A DNA stretch of 64,000 nt from Paenibacillus vietnamensis (GTDB lineage: Bacteria > Bacillota > Bacilli > Paenibacillales > Paenibacillaceae): contig NZ_JAHMHW010000019.1 in assembly GCF_020169515.1 (NCBI RefSeq), positions 1-64,000 of the forward strand. Reading direction: 5' to 3'. This document shows positions 62,204 to 64,000 of the stretch, piece after piece (position 1 is the stretch's first letter; every line of letters begins with the position of its first letter). A program made the position numbers and the translations under genes. The notes beneath the pieces were generated by a model. The model ran no database searches and was not told where the DNA came from. It saw nothing but the letters and a program-made list of their open reading frames with translations.

Positions 62204-62746
62204 ATGCGGAGACGTTTTGTCATCGAAGCGGTAATGGTAGCAACGTACGGTCATCTTCTCGTACCCAGCCGTCCTATCGACTATGTCGTGCCTTATTCGT
62301 CTATAGCTGAGCTTTACGAGATGAGAGACGGGGCCGATCCGGTCATGGACGACCCTGAAGACGACGTGCACGTGAAAATGAAAATAAACGAACTGATTAC
62401 CTTTTTTGAAGATTCTCTTAACCGCAAAAAAATCGAAAAAGCAATGCAGGTTCCATGGAGGGCAAGCTCGCCGCTTCTGTTGAACGACAAAATCCAGTTT
62501 ACGGTCATCCACGCCGTCGATAACGCCCATTACGGAGAGCTGTTCGATCCGATCGAAACGGAGCTGCTTCTGACCGGGCTCAAGCTAGGGGTACCGCTGC
62601 TGTCCGATCAGTTTGAATTTCAGGATAAGCTGATCGAAGCGGAGGTTCCCGTTCAAGTGTACGACATCGAGGACTTTGAATTCGCGGTGGAGGAAGGCAT
62701 TTCGGCGAGCGAATTGGCTTTGTACGACGAGCAGGACCGGTTCTGA
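62204..62746 (+). CDS. Conserved hypothetical protein of Paenibacillus-type bacteria
   Basis: 180 residues, acidic, no membrane segment. Opening RRRFVIEAVMVATYGHLLVPSRPIDYVVPYSS; central DDPEDDVHVKMKINELITFFED. As I recall, similar Bacillales proteins are sometimes labelled ADP-heptose synthase, but I see no nucleotidyltransferase or kinase motif to justify that. The ATG at 62204 has GGAGGAGAT eight bases upstream. Function unknown. Confidence 0.75.
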   Translation: MRRRFVIEAVMVATYGHLLVPSRPIDYVVPYSSIAELYEMRDGADPVMDDPEDDVHVKMKINELITFFEDSLNRKKIEKAMQVPWRASSPLLLNDKIQFTVIHAVDNAHYGELFDPIETELLLTGLKLGVPLLSDQFEFQDKLIEAEVPVQVYDIEDFEFAVEEGISASELALYDEQDRF

Positions 62747-62762
62747 TAACCGTCAAATACAA

Positions 62763-62812
62763 AGAGGACGGGCTGATCGGCGGATAAACGCCGCTTGGGC
62801 TCGTCCTCTTTT
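62763..62812. terminator. Bidirectional intrinsic terminator
   Basis: AGAGGACG (62763-62770) pairs with CGTCCTCT (62802-62809), with an inner CGGCG/CGCCG hairpin and flanking A and T runs, between convergent genes. Confidence 0.82.
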
Positions 62813-62835
62813 GTTGTCGATAGCGGCGGCAGCCG

Positions 62836-63915
62836 TTATTCCTTGGTGCGGTCAATCGCTTGCGCCATCGTTTTATCCGTCAAATGCGCGTAAATTTGCG
62901 TCGTTTCGGGCGATGCATGCCCCAGCTGCTCCTGTGTCTTGTAAATATCATTGCGCAAATAATAGTCAGTAGCGAACGAGTGCCGGAGCTTATGGACGGA
63001 AAGGTAAGGCTTTCCGAACCGCTTGGCATATTTGATCACCATCTCCTGAATGGCGCGCTTCGTCATGCGGGAGCCCTCGCTCTTGCCGTTCGCAAGCGCA
63101 AGAAACAGCGCTTTCTCCCGTTTAGGCGCTTTATAGCGAACCTCTCGCAGCGTTAGATACGCCTGCAAATCCTCCACCGCTTCCTGCCGGAAGTAGACGG
63201 GCGTCTTAAAGGCGTCGTCGTTTTTCCCTTTACGGAACACATAAGACAGCCTCTTCTTCAAATCGATATCTTCTACGTTCAAATTCACCAGCTCCGAAAC
63301 GCGCAGGCCGGAATGCAAAATAAAGCTGATAATGCATGCGTCCCGAATCCGGTTCAGCTCGTATGCGTAAAGCGCCTGCTTATTGACTCCGATTTCCGCG
63401 CCGTAATCCTGCTTGACGTAGTTTAAAAACTCCGTTATTTCTTCCTCCTGCAGCAGCTTGCCTTCCAGCTTGGCAGCCGTGTCCTTCGGTTTATGCGTCC
63501 TTTTAATGGTCACCTTGGCCATCACGTTCCGTTTCAAGAGCGGGTAAAACTGCTCGTCCTCCGCAATCTGGCTCAAATAGTGAAATAAGGAGCGAAGGGA
63601 GGAAAGCTTGCGGGAAATCGTCGTCTTGCTGTTCCGTTCTTCCTTGTACGTCGACAAAAACATCCGGAAGCCGTCGATGCTGTCCATATGAAGCCGTTCA
63701 AGCTCGAGCAGCGTCACATCTTTTACCGAGGACGCTTCCGACAGCCCTTCGGCCATCAGCCATTTCAGAAACGTGTCGTAGTCGCGTATGTATTCGAGAA
63801 GGGATGAGGGCGATAAATCCGGAAGCTTGAAATTAATGAATTTCTCGATGTACCAAGGCATGCCTGGAAGCCGTTTCTCCAGCTCTTGACGGTCTTTTTC
63901 TTTTAAAAGGTTTAT
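62836..63915 (-). CDS. xerS: XerS-type tyrosine recombinase with apparent ATA start
   Basis: About 359 residues if begun at ATA (63915), 341 from the first ATG (63861). Core-binding domain (about 20-150) and catalytic domain with Arg in SGLRVSELVNL, HKLRHSFAT, LGHASPETTQIYAH (nucleophile Tyr) are complete. XerS resolves chromosome dimers at a dif-type site as a single recombinase. The 18 codons before the ATG read INLLKEKDRQELEKRLPG, a charged helix expected of the family, and AGGTGA lies six bases before the ATA, while the ATG has no ribosome site. So either the start is ATA or the codon is a sequence error for ATG. Confidence 0.85.
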   Translation of the reverse strand: MNLLKEKDRQELEKRLPGMPWYIEKFINFKLPDLSPSSLLEYIRDYDTFLKWLMAEGLSEASSVKDVTLLELERLHMDSIDGFRMFLSTYKEERNSKTTISRKLSSLRSLFHYLSQIAEDEQFYPLLKRNVMAKVTIKRTHKPKDTAAKLEGKLLQEEEITEFLNYVKQDYGAEIGVNKQALYAYELNRIRDACIISFILHSGLRVSELVNLNVEDIDLKKRLSYVFRKGKNDDAFKTPVYFRQEAVEDLQAYLTLREVRYKAPKREKALFLALANGKSEGSRMTKRAIQEMVIKYAKRFGKPYLSVHKLRHSFATDYYLRNDIYKTQEQLGHASPETTQIYAHLTDKTMAQAIDRTKE

Positions 63916-63959
63916 AGCGTTTCACCTCGCTTGTTCTGCGGTATACGGCTCATTTCTTT

Positions 63960-63988
63960 ATTGTAGCAAGTTCCCTTTTCAGCCTCAA
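63960..63988 (-). promoter_or_regulatory. xerS promoter
   Basis: On the minus strand: -35 TTGAGG (63983-63988), 17-base spacer, -10 TACAAT (63960-63965). Confidence 0.65.
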
Positions 63989-64000
63989 CGGCAAGCGGTT

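Noticed and set aside
1..64000. tRNA, rRNA, CRISPR array or prophage
   Set aside because: I looked for cloverleaf-type arms, conserved rRNA segments, regularly spaced repeats and phage gene blocks and saw none.

Overview
The window reads as a chromosomal segment of a Gram-positive, endospore-former-type Firmicute, most like Paenibacillaceae (Paenibacillus/Cohnella). The reasons are a lexA/yneA/ynzC neighbourhood as in Bacillus, a YpdA-type bacillithiol disulfide reductase, YesM/YesN-type sugar regulators, XerS, moderately high G+C, strong AGGAGG-type ribosome binding sites and frequent TTG/GTG starts. Genus is inferred from gene content only. I see no rRNA, tRNA, CRISPR array or prophage. The only mobile element is one decayed IS1182-type insertion sequence.

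Layout. 0-4 kb: SOS regulator lexA diverging from yneA, ynzC, an aldo/keto reductase, a small membrane protein and a HAD hydrolase. 4-13 kb: mtnD diverging from metH, then rnz and the DNA-repair pair mrfA-mrfB. 13-16.3 kb: HAD-IIA phosphatase, a divergent Fpg/Nei-like protein, a receiver-like small protein and an FtsJ/RlmM-like methyltransferase. 16.4-23 kb: YesM/YesN-type two-component system followed by a sugar ABC importer (binding protein and two permeases, no ATPase). 23-31.6 kb: a kinase/pseudo-ATPase fusion, an ABC-F protein, an OmpR-type two-component system, a nitrilase, two GNAT proteins and a PhnP-like hydrolase. 31.6-36.8 kb: a probable structured non-coding RNA, a MutS2-like ATPase lacking Smr, thiN, a TRIC/UPF0126 membrane protein, a low-molecular-weight phosphatase and an esterase. 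37-46 kb: the pyruvate dehydrogenase operon pdhABCD, a thioesterase, thyA-dfrA and the glutamate synthase small subunit. 46-59.5 kb: a glucosaminidase-like membrane protein, topB, small and hypothetical genes, an ABC ATPase with GNAT, MOSC, APH and ChbG-type genes, and a MoxR-DUF58-DUF4129 operon. 59.6-61.0 kb: the insertion sequence. 61-64 kb: ypdA, a conserved hypothetical gene and xerS.

Most notable is a local LexA network. LexA-type boxes overlap or sit between the -35 and -10 elements of four promoters: lexA, yneA, mrfAB (mitomycin repair), and a 74-codon gene of unknown function at 50836-51060 with two near-consensus boxes. That last gene is a good candidate for an undescribed SOS-induced small protein. 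Other items worth attention are the terminator-ended structured RNA upstream of the MutS2-like gene, the Fpg-like protein that has lost Pro2 and two zinc cysteines, the Ser/Thr kinase fused to a ParA-like domain without the Walker-A lysine, and an xerS whose conserved N-terminus appears to begin at an ATA codon.
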